From VRUE01 sp035997045 (GTDB taxonomy: Bacteria; Actinomycetota; Thermoleophilia; Solirubrobacterales; 70-9): a stretch of 10,642 nucleotides of DNA. The DNA is taken from positions 1-10,642 of the forward strand of contig DASYIY010000019.1 of NCBI GenBank assembly GCA_035997045.1. Reading direction: 5' to 3'. The notes beneath the pieces are model-generated. The model was not told where the DNA came from. It searched no databases and saw only the letters and a list, made by a program, of their open reading frames with translations. The position numbers and the translations under genes are program-made. This document shows, piece after piece, positions 1-7,012 of this stretch (its first letter is position 1; each line of letters begins with the position of its first letter).

Positions 1-3000
1 CGGGAGCGCGACGTCTTCGCTCGCTCGCTCGCCCAGCGCGAGGGCGCCGAGCTCTGGAACTTCTACGAGGGCCCGCCGACCGCCAACGGCCGCCCCGGCT
101 CCCACCACGTCCTCGCCCGCGTCTTCAAGGACATCTACCCACGCTACCGCTCGATGTGCGGCTACCGCGTGCCGCGCAAGGCCGGCTGGGACTGCCACGG
201 GCTGCCGGTCGAGATCGAGGTCGAAAAACAGCTCGGCATTTCCTCCAAGCAGGAGATCGAGGAGTACGGGATCGACAAGTTCAACGCCCGCTGCCGGGCC
301 TCGGTTTTCGAGTACGTCGAGGAGTGGAATCGCCTGACCGAGCGGATCGGCTTCTGGATCGACCTCGACGACCCCTACGTCACCCTCGACGACGACTACA
401 TCGAGTCGGTCTGGTGGTCGCTGAAGCAGCTCTGGGATAAGGACCGCCTCTATGAGGGCCACAAGGTCGTGCCCTACTGCCCGCGCTGCGGCACCGCCCT
501 CTCCTCGCATGAGGTCGCCCTCGGCTACAAAGACGTCGAGGATCCCTCGATATATGTGCGCTTCCCCCTGCTCTCCGAAGACGGGAGCGAGACCGGCGAG
601 TCGCTGCTGGTCTGGACGACGACGCCGTGGACGCTGCCCGGCAACGTCGCCGTCGCGGTGGCGCCCAACGTCACCTACGTGAGGGCGCTTGTCGACGCGG
701 AGACCGTGATCGTGGCCGAGCCATTGGTCGAGAGGGTTCTCGGCGAAGGGGCGGAGATCGTCGACCGCTTCCCCGGCTCTGCTCTCGTCGGTCGCGGCTA
801 CCGCGGACCCGTCTTCGCCCTGCAGGACGGCGGCCCGGCAAACGCCTTCCGCGTCCTCGCCGGCGACTTCGTCACCACCGAGGACGGCACCGGCCTCGTC
901 CACATCGCGCCCGCCTTCGGCGAAGACGACTACGCCGTCGCGGCCGAGAACGGCATCTTCGACCCGACCAGCCACGCCACCCTCTACAACCCGGTCGGCC
1001 TCGACGGCAAATTCGACCGCAGGGTCAGCGGCTTCGAGGGCGGCTTCGTCAAGGACCCCGAGGTGACCAAGGCGCTGATCGCCGATCTCGACGCGCGCGA
1101 CCTGCTCTTCCGCGAGCAGGTCTACGAGCACGCCTACCCGCACTGCTGGCGCTGCGACACGCCCCTCCTCTACTACGCCAAGTCGAGCTGGTACGTGGCC
1201 ACCTCGCAGGTCCGCGACCGGATGCTCGCCAACAACGAGGCGATCGGCTGGCACCCGGAGCACATCAAGGACGGCCGCTTCGGCAAATGGCTCGAGAACA
1301 ACGTCGACTGGGCGCTCTCGCGCGACCGCTACTGGGGCACGCCGCTGCCGATCTGGGAGTGCGGCGGCGAGGATTGCGACGGCCGCTTTTGCGCCGGCTC
1401 GGTCGCCGAGCTGCGCGAGCGCTCGGGGGCCGAGGTGCCCGACGACCTGCACCGCCCCTACATCGACGAGGTCACGGTCGAGTGCGACAAGTGTGGAGGC
1501 GAGATGCGCCGGGTCGAGTCGGTGATCGACACCTGGTACGACAGCGGCGCGATGCCCTTCGCCCAGCTCCACTACCCGTTCGAGAACGAGGAGCTGTTCA
1601 AGGAGCGCTTCCCCGCCGACTTCATCTGCGAGGCGATCGACCAGACCCGCGGCTGGTTCTACACCCTGCTGGCCGAGTCGACCCTGCTCTTCGACACCTC
1701 GAGCTACCGCAACTGCGTCTGCCTTGGCCTGATTCTCGATCCCGAGGGACAGAAGATGTCGAAGAGCAAGGGCAACGTGGTCGAGCCCTGGGACGTGATC
1801 TCCGCCCACGGCGCCGACGCCTTCCGCTGGTACTACCTGACCGCGCAGCAGCCCTGGTCGGGCTACCGCTTCTCGGTCGACACGGTCGGCGAATCGGTCC
1901 GCCAGTTCCTGCTCACCCTTTGGAACACCTATTCGTTCTGGGTCCTCTACGCCAACGCGGAGGACCTTGGCCCTGCCGATTTCGACGGCGCTCCCGAGCC
2001 GATCGACGACCTCGACAAATGGGCGCTCTCGCGACTCCAAGCGACGGTCGCGACGGTCCGCGAGCGGATGGACGACTTCGACTGCACGGCCGCCGGCCGG
2101 GCGATCTCGGAGTACGTCGAGGAGCTCTCCAACTGGTACGTGCGGCTCTCGCGCCGGCGCTTCTGGGAGGGCGACCGGGCGGCGTTCGCGACCCTGCGCC
2201 ACTGCCTGCTGGAGACCGTGGCCTTGCTCGCCCCCTTCACTCCGTTTCTCGCTGACGAGCTCCACCTCAACCTCGCCGGCGGCGAGGCCGAAGAGGCGGG
2301 GGAGGGGCGCGACTCGGTTCACCTGCGCGACTTCCCCACGGTCGACCCGGCTCTCGCCAATCCCGCGCTGGAGCAGGCGATGGAGGCGGTCCGCCTCACG
2401 GTCGAACTCGGCCGCGCCGCCCGCGCCCAGGCCAAGGCGAAGATGCGCCAGCCGCTGCGCCGCGCGGTGATCGTCGCCAACGACGCCGAGCGCGAGGCGA
2501 TCTCCGCCCGCGCCGACCTGGTCAGGGCCGAGCTCAACGTCAAGGAGCTCGACTTCGTCTCCGAGGAGGCCGACCTGGTCAGCTACGCGGTCAAACCCAA
2601 CTACCGCTCGCTCGGACCCCGCTTCGGAAAGCGGATGCCGCAGGTTGCCGCTGCGGTCGAGGCGCTCGATGCCGTGCACGTCGCCAAGGTGATGGCCGAC
2701 GGCGGCGAGATCGGGATCAACGTCGACGGCGACGAGCACACGATCGGCCCCGACGAGGTCAGCCTCGCCCTGCAGCCGCTGGACGGCTACGAGGTCGAGG
2801 CCGAGGCCGGCCACGCGGTAGCCCTGCAACTCGAGCTAGACGACGAGCTGCGCCGCGAGGGCATGGCCCGCGAGATAGTCCACGCCGTCCAAAACGCCCG
2901 CAAAGCCGCCGGCCTGGACATCTCCGACCGAATCGAGCTCTCCCTAGGAGGTGACGACGAGCTAATAGCCGCCGCTCGTGAGCATCAGTCCTATATCGCT

Positions 3001-3111
3001 GGCGAGGTGCTCGCTACGTCCGTCTCGTTCGACTCGGATGGCTCCGCTGTCCGAGTCGACGGCCGCGATCTTCAAATTGCCGTGACGCGGGTTGAAGACC
3101 AATCTCAGTAG
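1..3111 (+). CDS. ileS: Isoleucyl-tRNA synthetase, IleRS2 type (5' end outside window)
   Basis: Class I aminoacyl-tRNA synthetase that charges tRNA-Ile in the cytoplasm and edits mischarged valine. The frame is open from base 1, giving 1036 residues; by family comparison roughly 20-30 N-terminal residues are missing. Seen in order: the catalytic signature PGSHH (nt 94-108, a swapped form of HIGH); the zinc-type CPRCGTALSSHE stretch (nt 478-513); the CP1 editing domain with WTTTPWTLP (nt 613-639) and HIAPAFGEDDY (nt 901-933); DTWYDSG near nt 1530; DQTRGWFY near nt 1640; KMSKS (nt 1753-1767); an anticodon-binding helical domain (about nt 2010-2200); and the long C-terminal extension typical of IleRS2. 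Both the GxHH signature and the extension point to the IleRS2 clade rather than E. coli-type IleRS1. Codons in about the last 90 residues use more A/T-ending forms (CTA, ATA, TAT) than the rest. The last four residues and the stop lie in the inverted repeat at 3097-3207. Identity is certain; only the start is unseen. Confidence 0.97.
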   Translation, partial: RERDVFARSLAQREGAELWNFYEGPPTANGRPGSHHVLARVFKDIYPRYRSMCGYRVPRKAGWDCHGLPVEIEVEKQLGISSKQEIEEYGIDKFNARCRASVFEYVEEWNRLTERIGFWIDLDDPYVTLDDDYIESVWWSLKQLWDKDRLYEGHKVVPYCPRCGTALSSHEVALGYKDVEDPSIYVRFPLLSEDGSETGESLLVWTTTPWTLPGNVAVAVAPNVTYVRALVDAETVIVAEPLVERVLGEGAEIVDRFPGSALVGRGYRGPVFALQDGGPANAFRVLAGDFVTTEDGTGLVHIAPAFGEDDYAVAAENGIFDPTSHATLYNPVGLDGKFDRRVSGFEGGFVKDPEVTKALIADLDARDLLFREQVYEHAYPHCWRCDTPLLYYAKSSWYVATSQVRDRMLANNEAIGWHPEHIKDGRFGKWLENNVDWALSRDRYWGTPLPIWECGGEDCDGRFCAGSVAELRERSGAEVPDDLHRPYIDEVTVECDKCGGEMRRVESVIDTWYDSGAMPFAQLHYPFENEELFKERFPADFICEAIDQTRGWFYTLLAESTLLFDTSSYRNCVCLGLILDPEGQKMSKSKGNVVEPWDVISAHGADAFRWYYLTAQQPWSGYRFSVDTVGESVRQFLLTLWNTYSFWVLYANAEDLGPADFDGAPEPIDDLDKWALSRLQATVATVRERMDDFDCTAAGRAISEYVEELSNWYVRLSRRRFWEGDRAAFATLRHCLLETVALLAPFTPFLADELHLNLAGGEAEEAGEGRDSVHLRDFPTVDPALANPALEQAMEAVRLTVELGRAARAQAKAKMRQPLRRAVIVANDAEREAISARADLVRAELNVKELDFVSEEADLVSYAVKPNYRSLGPRFGKRMPQVAAAVEALDAVHVAKVMADGGEIGINVDGDEHTIGPDEVSLALQPLDGYEVEAEAGHAVALQLELDDELRREGMAREIVHAVQNARKAAGLDISDRIELSLGGDDELIAAAREHQSYIAGEVLATSVSFDSDGSAVRVDGRDLQIAVTRVEDQSQ

Positions 3112-3207
3112 GTCGGAGCGTCTTGTACTTTTTGGGCGCTGACCTCGCGGCGTCAGCAGCGTCTGTCTACATCCAAAAAGTTAAGCGGAGGCCTACTGAG
3201 ATTGGTC
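3097..3207. repeat. Nested inverted repeat carrying both convergent stop codons
   Basis: Two perfect 16-bp arms (3097-3112 and 3192-3207) face each other. Inside them are a perfect 9-bp pair (3127-3135 with 3173-3181, ACTTTTTGG) and a 6-bp pair (3138-3143 with 3152-3157, GCTGAC/GTCAGC, 8-nt loop). The outer arms contain the last codons and stop of ileS on one strand and of the tautomerase gene on the other, so both proteins end in Asp-Gln-Ser-Gln. The 80 bases between the two stop codons hold no gene. No target-site duplication is visible outside the arms, and no U-tract follows any stem on either strand, so it is not a textbook intrinsic terminator. It could be a bidirectional terminator or 3'-end stabiliser, a small palindromic mobile element, or the scar of a local inverted duplication. 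Confidence 0.85.
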
Positions 3208-3378
3208 CCCGGCCTCACCGATGATGAAGTCGGTCTTCTTCGAGTCGGAGAACTTGACCCAGCAGTGATCCGGGGCGACGCCGGCCACCTCGACCAGCGC
3301 CGCTTCTATCCGCTTGGCGATCTCCGCCTTCTGCTCGTCGCTGCGGCCCTCGAACCAGTTGACCTCGACGAATGGCAT
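3193..3378 (-). CDS. 4-oxalocrotonate tautomerase family protein
   Basis: Small 61-residue protein of the tautomerase superfamily, whose members use an N-terminal proline, exposed after Met removal, as a general base on enol/keto or related substrates. Visible: MPFVEV at the start with Pro at position 2; GRSDEQK with the arginine equivalent to Arg11 of 4-OT; a long amphipathic helix; and Phe50 (4-OT numbering) in DFIIGE. Position 39, arginine in canonical 4-OT, is tryptophan here, as in many uncharacterised paralogues, so the classical substrate cannot be assumed. Length matches the family (about 60-70 residues, oligomeric). The usual C-terminal Gly-Gly is replaced by GEAGDQSQ, whose last four residues are encoded by the inverted repeat. 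It follows trxA by 11 nt and is probably co-transcribed; no good ribosome-binding site is seen in the gap, so translational coupling or re-initiation is likely. Confidence 0.85.
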   Translation of the reverse strand: MPFVEVNWFEGRSDEQKAEIAKRIEAALVEVAGVAPDHCWVKFSDSKKTDFIIGEAGDQSQ

Positions 3379-3389
3379 CGGCTGCTGGG

Positions 3390-3716
3390 TTAAGCCAGCG
3401 CCGGCTCGAGCTCGGCCTCGAGGCGACGCTTGGGCATCGCTCCGATCACCTTCTTGGCGATCGCCCCGTCCTTGAAGAGGATCAGGGTCGGGATCGAGAG
3501 GACCTCGTACTGCGCGGCGGTCTGCTGGTTCTCGTCGACGTTGATGCTGACGATGTGCAGATCGTCACGCTCGGTCTCCATCTCCTCGAGCACCGGGTGG
3601 ACGACGCGGCAGGGGCCGCACCAGGGGGCCCAGAAGTCGACCAGCACGGGCCCGTCGGCCTCGAGGACCTCGGACTTGAAGGTGTCGTCTGTCACGTCTT
3701 GGAGCTTGCCTGTCAC
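3390..3716 (-). CDS. trxA: Thioredoxin
   Basis: Cytoplasmic dithiol-disulfide oxidoreductase of 108 residues, the normal length for a single-domain thioredoxin. The active site WCGPC is at residues 32-36 and the cis-proline is Pro76 in SIPT. The preceding FWAPW and the later PTLILFKDG are also standard. There is no signal peptide or membrane segment, so it should act in the cytosol with a thioredoxin reductase encoded elsewhere. The GTG start is chosen because an AGGAG Shine-Dalgarno lies 10 nt upstream (complement of 3727-3731) and a -10-like TATACT lies further upstream. It heads a likely two-gene unit with the tautomerase gene. Because the family is large, trxA is a functional rather than an orthology-proven symbol. 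Confidence 0.95.
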   Translation of the reverse strand: MTGKLQDVTDDTFKSEVLEADGPVLVDFWAPWCGPCRVVHPVLEEMETERDDLHIVSINVDENQQTAAQYEVLSIPTLILFKDGAIAKKVIGAMPKRRLEAELEPALA

Positions 3717-3753
3717 TGGAATCGGTCTCCTGGGGATCGAGGTTCGACGCTCA

Positions 3754-3770
3754 ATACTTCATAAAGTATA
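3754..3770 (-). promoter_or_regulatory. trxA promoter -10 with overlapping palindrome
   Basis: On the minus strand TATACT (complement of 3765-3770) matches a bacterial -10 hexamer and would start a transcript with a leader of about 40 nt, containing the AGGAG at 3727-3731. No convincing -35 is seen 16-19 bp upstream. The -10 overlaps a perfect palindrome, ATACTT-CATA-AAGTAT (3754-3769), which would lie across the -10/start-site region and could be a repressor site. In such a GC-rich sequence this AT-rich island stands out, but palindromy could be a by-product of A/T richness. Confidence 0.6.
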
Positions 3771-3782
3771 GCGAGGTTCGGA

Positions 3783-3799
3783 AGAGCCGCTAGGGCTCT
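3783..3799 (-). terminator. Weak stem-loop over the glycosyltransferase stop codon
   Basis: AGAGCC (3783-3788) pairs with GGCTCT (3794-3799) around a 5-nt loop; the TAG stop of the glycosyltransferase gene spans the foot of one stem and the loop. There is no U-tract, so this is at best a weak or Rho-type 3' structure. It separates the glycosyltransferase from the trxA promoter. Confidence 0.25.
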
Positions 3800-4530
3800 C
3801 TACTCCACCGCCCATAGCGTAGGCGAGGCACCCGCCAGATCGCCTCGAGCACGATCGAGCGGCTCATCTTCGAGCTGCCGGCCTGGCGATCGCGAAAGAC
3901 GATCGGCACCTCGACCACGTCGAAGCCGAGCTCGATCGCCCGATAGGTCATCTCGACCTGGAAGGCGTAGCCGCGCGAGCGGACCGCGTCGAGGTCGAGC
4001 GCCTCGAGCACCTCGCGGCGGAAGCACTTGAAGCCGCCGGTCAGGTCCCGTACCTCGAGGCCGAGGACGAACTGGGCGTAGGCGCTGCCGCCGCGGCTGA
4101 TCGCGCGCCGCAGGGGACCCCAGTCCGAGACGCCGCCGCCGGGCACGTAGCGCGAGCCGATCACGATGTCCGCCCGCTCCGCCGCCTCGATCAGGCGGGG
4201 CAGATAGGCCGGCTCGTGAGAAAAGTCGGAGTCCATCTCGATCACGAACCCGGCGCCGCCGGCGAGCGCCCGGCGGAAACCGGCGATGTAGGCAGGGCCG
4301 AGTCCTTCCTTGGTCGGCCGGTGCAGGAAGTGGACGGCCTCATGCTCCTCGCTGAGTCGGGCGGCGATCTCACCGGTCCCGTCGCGGGAGTTGTCGTCGA
4401 CGATCAAGACCTGAGCGTCGGCGGGCAGCTTGCCGCGGGCCTCTTCGACCAGCCGCTCGATGTTGGTCGCCTCTTCATATGTGGGGAGGACGAGCCAGAC
4501 TGGCCCTCGCTCGGGATTGCTTGGGGGCAT
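3790..4530 (-). CDS. Polyprenol-phosphate mannosyltransferase-like GT2 glycosyltransferase
   Basis: 246-residue GT-A fold glycosyltransferase of the dolichol-phosphate mannose synthase (DPM1/Ppm1 catalytic domain) type. These enzymes transfer a sugar, usually mannose from GDP-mannose, to a polyprenyl phosphate at the inner face of the membrane. Visible: LPTYEEATNI (residues 15-24), DDNSRDGT (45-52), the metal-binding DSD at 100-102 in EMDSDFSHEP, GSRYVPGGG (125-133), SRGGSAYA (145-152), TGGFKCFRR (164-172), GYAFQVEM (187-194) and the basic SSKMS near 220. It ends without the C-terminal membrane helices found in longer relatives, so it should be peripheral or rely on a membrane partner, none of which is adjacent. 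The ATG start is supported by TAGCAT 11 nt upstream; no Shine-Dalgarno is visible. It is divergent from polX across 71 bp. Sugar and lipid acceptor specificity cannot be read from sequence. Confidence 0.9.
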   Translation of the reverse strand: MPPSNPERGPVWLVLPTYEEATNIERLVEEARGKLPADAQVLIVDDNSRDGTGEIAARLSEEHEAVHFLHRPTKEGLGPAYIAGFRRALAGGAGFVIEMDSDFSHEPAYLPRLIEAAERADIVIGSRYVPGGGVSDWGPLRRAISRGGSAYAQFVLGLEVRDLTGGFKCFRREVLEALDLDAVRSRGYAFQVEMTYRAIELGFDVVEVPIVFRDRQAGSSKMSRSIVLEAIWRVPRLRYGRWSREP

Positions 4531-4541
4531 TTGCCGGGGCG

Positions 4542-4547
4542 ATGCTA
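4542..4547 (-). promoter_or_regulatory. Putative -10 box of the glycosyltransferase gene
   Basis: TAGCAT on the minus strand fits the actinobacterial TAnnnT -10 pattern. It ends 11 nt before the ATG at 4530, so transcription would begin only a few bases ahead of the start codon. No clear -35 is present. Confidence 0.45.
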
Positions 4548-4589
4548 GTGGCGAACCTCAGCGACAGCTAAAGAGCCCCACTCGCTCGC

Positions 4590-4595
4590 TAGCTT
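4590..4595 (+). promoter_or_regulatory. Putative -10 box of polX, leaderless start
   Basis: TAGCTT (TAnnnT pattern) ends 6 nt before the GTG at 4602, placing the predicted transcription start on or next to the start codon. The AGGGG touching the start codon is too close to work as a Shine-Dalgarno. No good -35 is seen. Confidence 0.5.
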
Positions 4596-4601
4596 GCAGG
4601 G

Positions 4602-6323
4602 GTGACCAACGCCGAGATCGCCGCCGCCCTCGACGAGCTCGGAGTGCTCTACCAGCTCGACGGCGCGGTCAAATACAGGGTGCTCGCCTACAGCACCGCG
4701 GCGAAGGCGATCCGCGAAAGCCCGGTCTCGGTTGCCGACCTCGCCGCGGCCGGACGGGCGACCGAGGTTCCCGGGGTCGGCAAGACGCTGGCGGAAAAGA
4801 TCGACGCGCTGATCGAGACCGGCGAGATCCCCGCTGCGGTCAAACTGAAGGCGAAGTTCCCGCCGACGCTGGTCGAGGTGACGCGGGTGCCGGGGGTGGG
4901 GGCGAAGACGGCGCGGCGGCTCTTCGACGAGCTTGGCATCGCCACCTTGGAGGACCTGAAAGCGGCGGCGGAGGGGGAGCGCATCCGCGAGCTCAAGGGG
5001 CTCGGCCCGAAGGCCGAGGAAAACGTCCTCGCCGGGCTCGAGCGGCTCGGCGACCCCGGCGAGGCCTCCGGGCGGGTGCTGCTCTCGATGGCGCGCCCGA
5101 TCGCCGAGGAGTTGGCGCGGACGCTGCGCGAGCATCCCGCCGCCGACCGGGTCGAGGTGGCGGGTTCGGCGCGACGCTGGGGGGAGACCTGCAAGGACAT
5201 CGACCTGATCGCGACGGCGGAGGACCCGACGGCTCTGTCAGAGCATTTCGTTGCCAGTCCGCTGATCGCCGCAGCGGGGAAACCGGGTCCCAACGGCGTG
5301 CGGGCGCAGACCCAGAACGGGATCTCGGTCGACCTGCGGATCGTCGCGCCCGAGGCCTTCGGCAACCTGCTCCAGCACTTCACCGGCTCCCAGGCGCACA
5401 ACGTGCAACTGCGTGAGGAGGCGGTGAAGCGCGGTCTTTCGGTCTCCGAGCACGGGATCACCGAGGTCGAGAGCGGCAAGGTCGAGCTCTGCGCCGCCGA
5501 GGAGGGCGTCTACGAGCGACTCGGCTACGCCTACATCGTGCCCGAGCTGCGCGAGGGCCGCGGCGAGCTGAAGGCTGCGCGAGCCGGCGAACTGCCCGCG
5601 CTGGTCGAGCTGGGCGACATCCGCGGCGACCTGCACTCGCACACGATCCTCTCCGACGGTCGCAACACGCTCGAGGAGATGGCGGCTGCCGGCCGCGAGC
5701 GCGGCTACGCCTACATGGCGATTACCGACCACTCCGCCAGCCACGGCTTCGGCGATCACGTCACCAGCGAGCGGCTCTGGGAGCGAATCGCCGAGGTCGA
5801 GGCCTGGAACAAGGGCAAGCGCGGCTTCCGCCTACTCTCGGGATCGGAGATCAACATCGGCCTCGACGGCGGGCTCGACTATCCCGACGACGTGGTCGAG
5901 GCGCTCGACTGGGTCGTCGCCAGCGTCCACACCTCGTTTGCGATCTCCGAGCAGGAGATGACCGCACGGGTGCTGGCGGCGATCGAGAACCCGCTGGTCG
6001 ATTGCATCGGCCACCTCACCGGCCGTCTGATCGGCCGCCGCGAGCCCTACGGGATCGACATCGAGGCCGTCGCCGAGGCGGCGGCGCGGACCGGGACGAT
6101 GCTGGAGATCAACGGCAACCCGAACCGGCGCGATCTCTCCGAGCACCACGCCCGGTTGGCGGCGGAAGCGGGGGTGACGATCGTCCTCAACACCGATGCG
6201 CATGGGGTCGAGACGTTGAACAACATGGACTACGCGGTGGCAACCGCGCGGCGGGCCTGGCTCACCGCCGATCGGGTCGCGAACACGAAGAGCTGGGCCG
6301 AGTTCAAAAGGCTGCTGCGCTAG
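4602..6323 (+). CDS. polX: DNA polymerase X with C-terminal PHP domain
   Basis: Family X DNA polymerase/3'-5' exonuclease of 573 residues, the usual length for bacterial PolX; it fills short gaps and processes ends in base-excision-type repair. Order: N-terminal lyase-like helix-hairpin-helix region (about 1-45); hairpins EVPGVGKT (55-62), RVPGVGAKT (95-103) and LKGLGPKA (131-138); palm with AGSARR (187-192), catalytic Asp199 and Asp201 in KDIDLI, and Asp244 in VDLRIV; then FTGSQAHN (260-267). The PHP domain begins near 338. All nine expected metal ligands are visible: His345, His347, Asp352, His377, Glu416, His443, His471, Asp532 and His534. The usual HPTGR motif reads HLTGR (471-475), a mild variant. 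It appears fully active for both synthesis and exonuclease. The GTG start follows a TAGCTT box by 6 nt. Its stop is 2 nt from the stop of the convergent SIMPL gene. Confidence 0.96.
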   Translation: MTNAEIAAALDELGVLYQLDGAVKYRVLAYSTAAKAIRESPVSVADLAAAGRATEVPGVGKTLAEKIDALIETGEIPAAVKLKAKFPPTLVEVTRVPGVGAKTARRLFDELGIATLEDLKAAAEGERIRELKGLGPKAEENVLAGLERLGDPGEASGRVLLSMARPIAEELARTLREHPAADRVEVAGSARRWGETCKDIDLIATAEDPTALSEHFVASPLIAAAGKPGPNGVRAQTQNGISVDLRIVAPEAFGNLLQHFTGSQAHNVQLREEAVKRGLSVSEHGITEVESGKVELCAAEEGVYERLGYAYIVPELREGRGELKAARAGELPALVELGDIRGDLHSHTILSDGRNTLEEMAAAGRERGYAYMAITDHSASHGFGDHVTSERLWERIAEVEAWNKGKRGFRLLSGSEINIGLDGGLDYPDDVVEALDWVVASVHTSFAISEQEMTARVLAAIENPLVDCIGHLTGRLIGRREPYGIDIEAVAEAAARTGTMLEINGNPNRRDLSEHHARLAAEAGVTIVLNTDAHGVETLNNMDYAVATARRAWLTADRVANTKSWAEFKRLLR

Positions 6324-6325
6324 CT

Positions 6326-7012
6326 CTACTGCAAGGCGAAGACGACGCGGACCGTGGCGGTGACTGTGGAGTTGCCAGGTTTTACCGGGGGGCTTGGCGC
6401 AGCTGTAGTCCCCTTGCCCGCCGCTTCCAGAGGTGCCTCGCTCACTTCGGTGCCTTCTTCGATGCTGAGGACCGGGCCGAGGGTTGCTCCGGCGCTGGTG
6501 GCGAGGGCTGCGGCCTTGCCTTTTGCCTGGGCGAAGGCGGTGAGGAGGGCGTTGTTGAAGGCGGCTTCGGGGTTTCCGGCGAAGAAGTTGGGGCCGCGGG
6601 TGCCTGTTGCGCCGGCCGCTATGGCGGCGTTGACCAGTTCTCCAGCTCGGTTTGGCTCATGCAGGATGACGCCGATTCCCTCTGCGGCGCGGTAGAGGGT
6701 GCGCTTGCCCTTGGTTGTTTTCCGCACTGAGATTTCGCCGGTCGTCACGTCGCTTGGACCGATGCCCGGTGTGCTTTGAACGGTCGCGATCACCGCTCGC
6801 AGATCCACCGCGACCGCTTGCAGCGCTGCCTTCCGAGTCTTCCGTTCGACGCTCACGGAGAAGCCAAGGGAGGCGGTGTCGTTGGGGACCTTCTGAGTTG
6901 CCGTGCCGTGGACGCTGACCGTCCGTTCCGCTGCCACGGCGGTCGCAGGCAGCAGCAGTGCCAAGGCCAAGACGGCGAGCAGAGCTAGGGATCGGCGGTT
7001 CACTGAGTTCAC
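6326..7012 (-). CDS. Secreted SIMPL-domain (DUF541) protein
   Basis: 228-residue exported protein of the SIMPL/DUF541 family, whose biochemical role is poorly defined; characterised bacterial members are periplasmic or outer-surface proteins linked to stress. An N-terminal signal peptide is clear: basic start, hydrophobic run at about 8-22, then ATAVAA with likely cleavage near residue 28. The mature part opens with VSVHGTATQKVPNDTASLGF (32-51), typical of the family's first strand, and retains the late helix with repeated Ala/Lys (about 157-178) and the following LGPVLSIEEG (178-187). A Pro/Ala/Gly-rich linker (about 190-213) precedes a last strand ending VRVVFALQ. GTG at 7012 is the longest start; a second GTG at 7003 (codon 4) has TAGCGT 7 nt upstream and may be the true leaderless start, giving 225 residues. 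Third positions use more A/T than in its neighbours. Convergent with polX, with 2 nt between stops. Confidence 0.88.
   Translation of the reverse strand: MNSVNRRSLALLAVLALALLLPATAVAAERTVSVHGTATQKVPNDTASLGFSVSVERKTRKAALQAVAVDLRAVIATVQSTPGIGPSDVTTGEISVRKTTKGKRTLYRAAEGIGVILHEPNRAGELVNAAIAAGATGTRGPNFFAGNPEAAFNNALLTAFAQAKGKAAALATSAGATLGPVLSIEEGTEVSEAPLEAAGKGTTAAPSPPVKPGNSTVTATVRVVFALQ

Noticed and set aside
627..2255. Long open frame (542 codons) on the plus strand inside ileS
   Set aside because: It is an Arg/Pro/Gly-rich shifted-frame translation of ileS, a normal by-product of GC-rich codon bias; ileS itself has unmistakable motifs in the other frame.
3097..3207. Insertion sequence or MITE with a target-site duplication
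   Set aside because: The bases just outside the two arms (GAA on the left, CCC on the right) do not form a direct repeat, and no transposase is present; kept only as an inverted repeat of unknown origin.
3202..3771. Open frames on the plus strand opposite the tautomerase and trxA
   Set aside because: They are antisense to genes with clear catalytic motifs, and their own translations match nothing recognisable.
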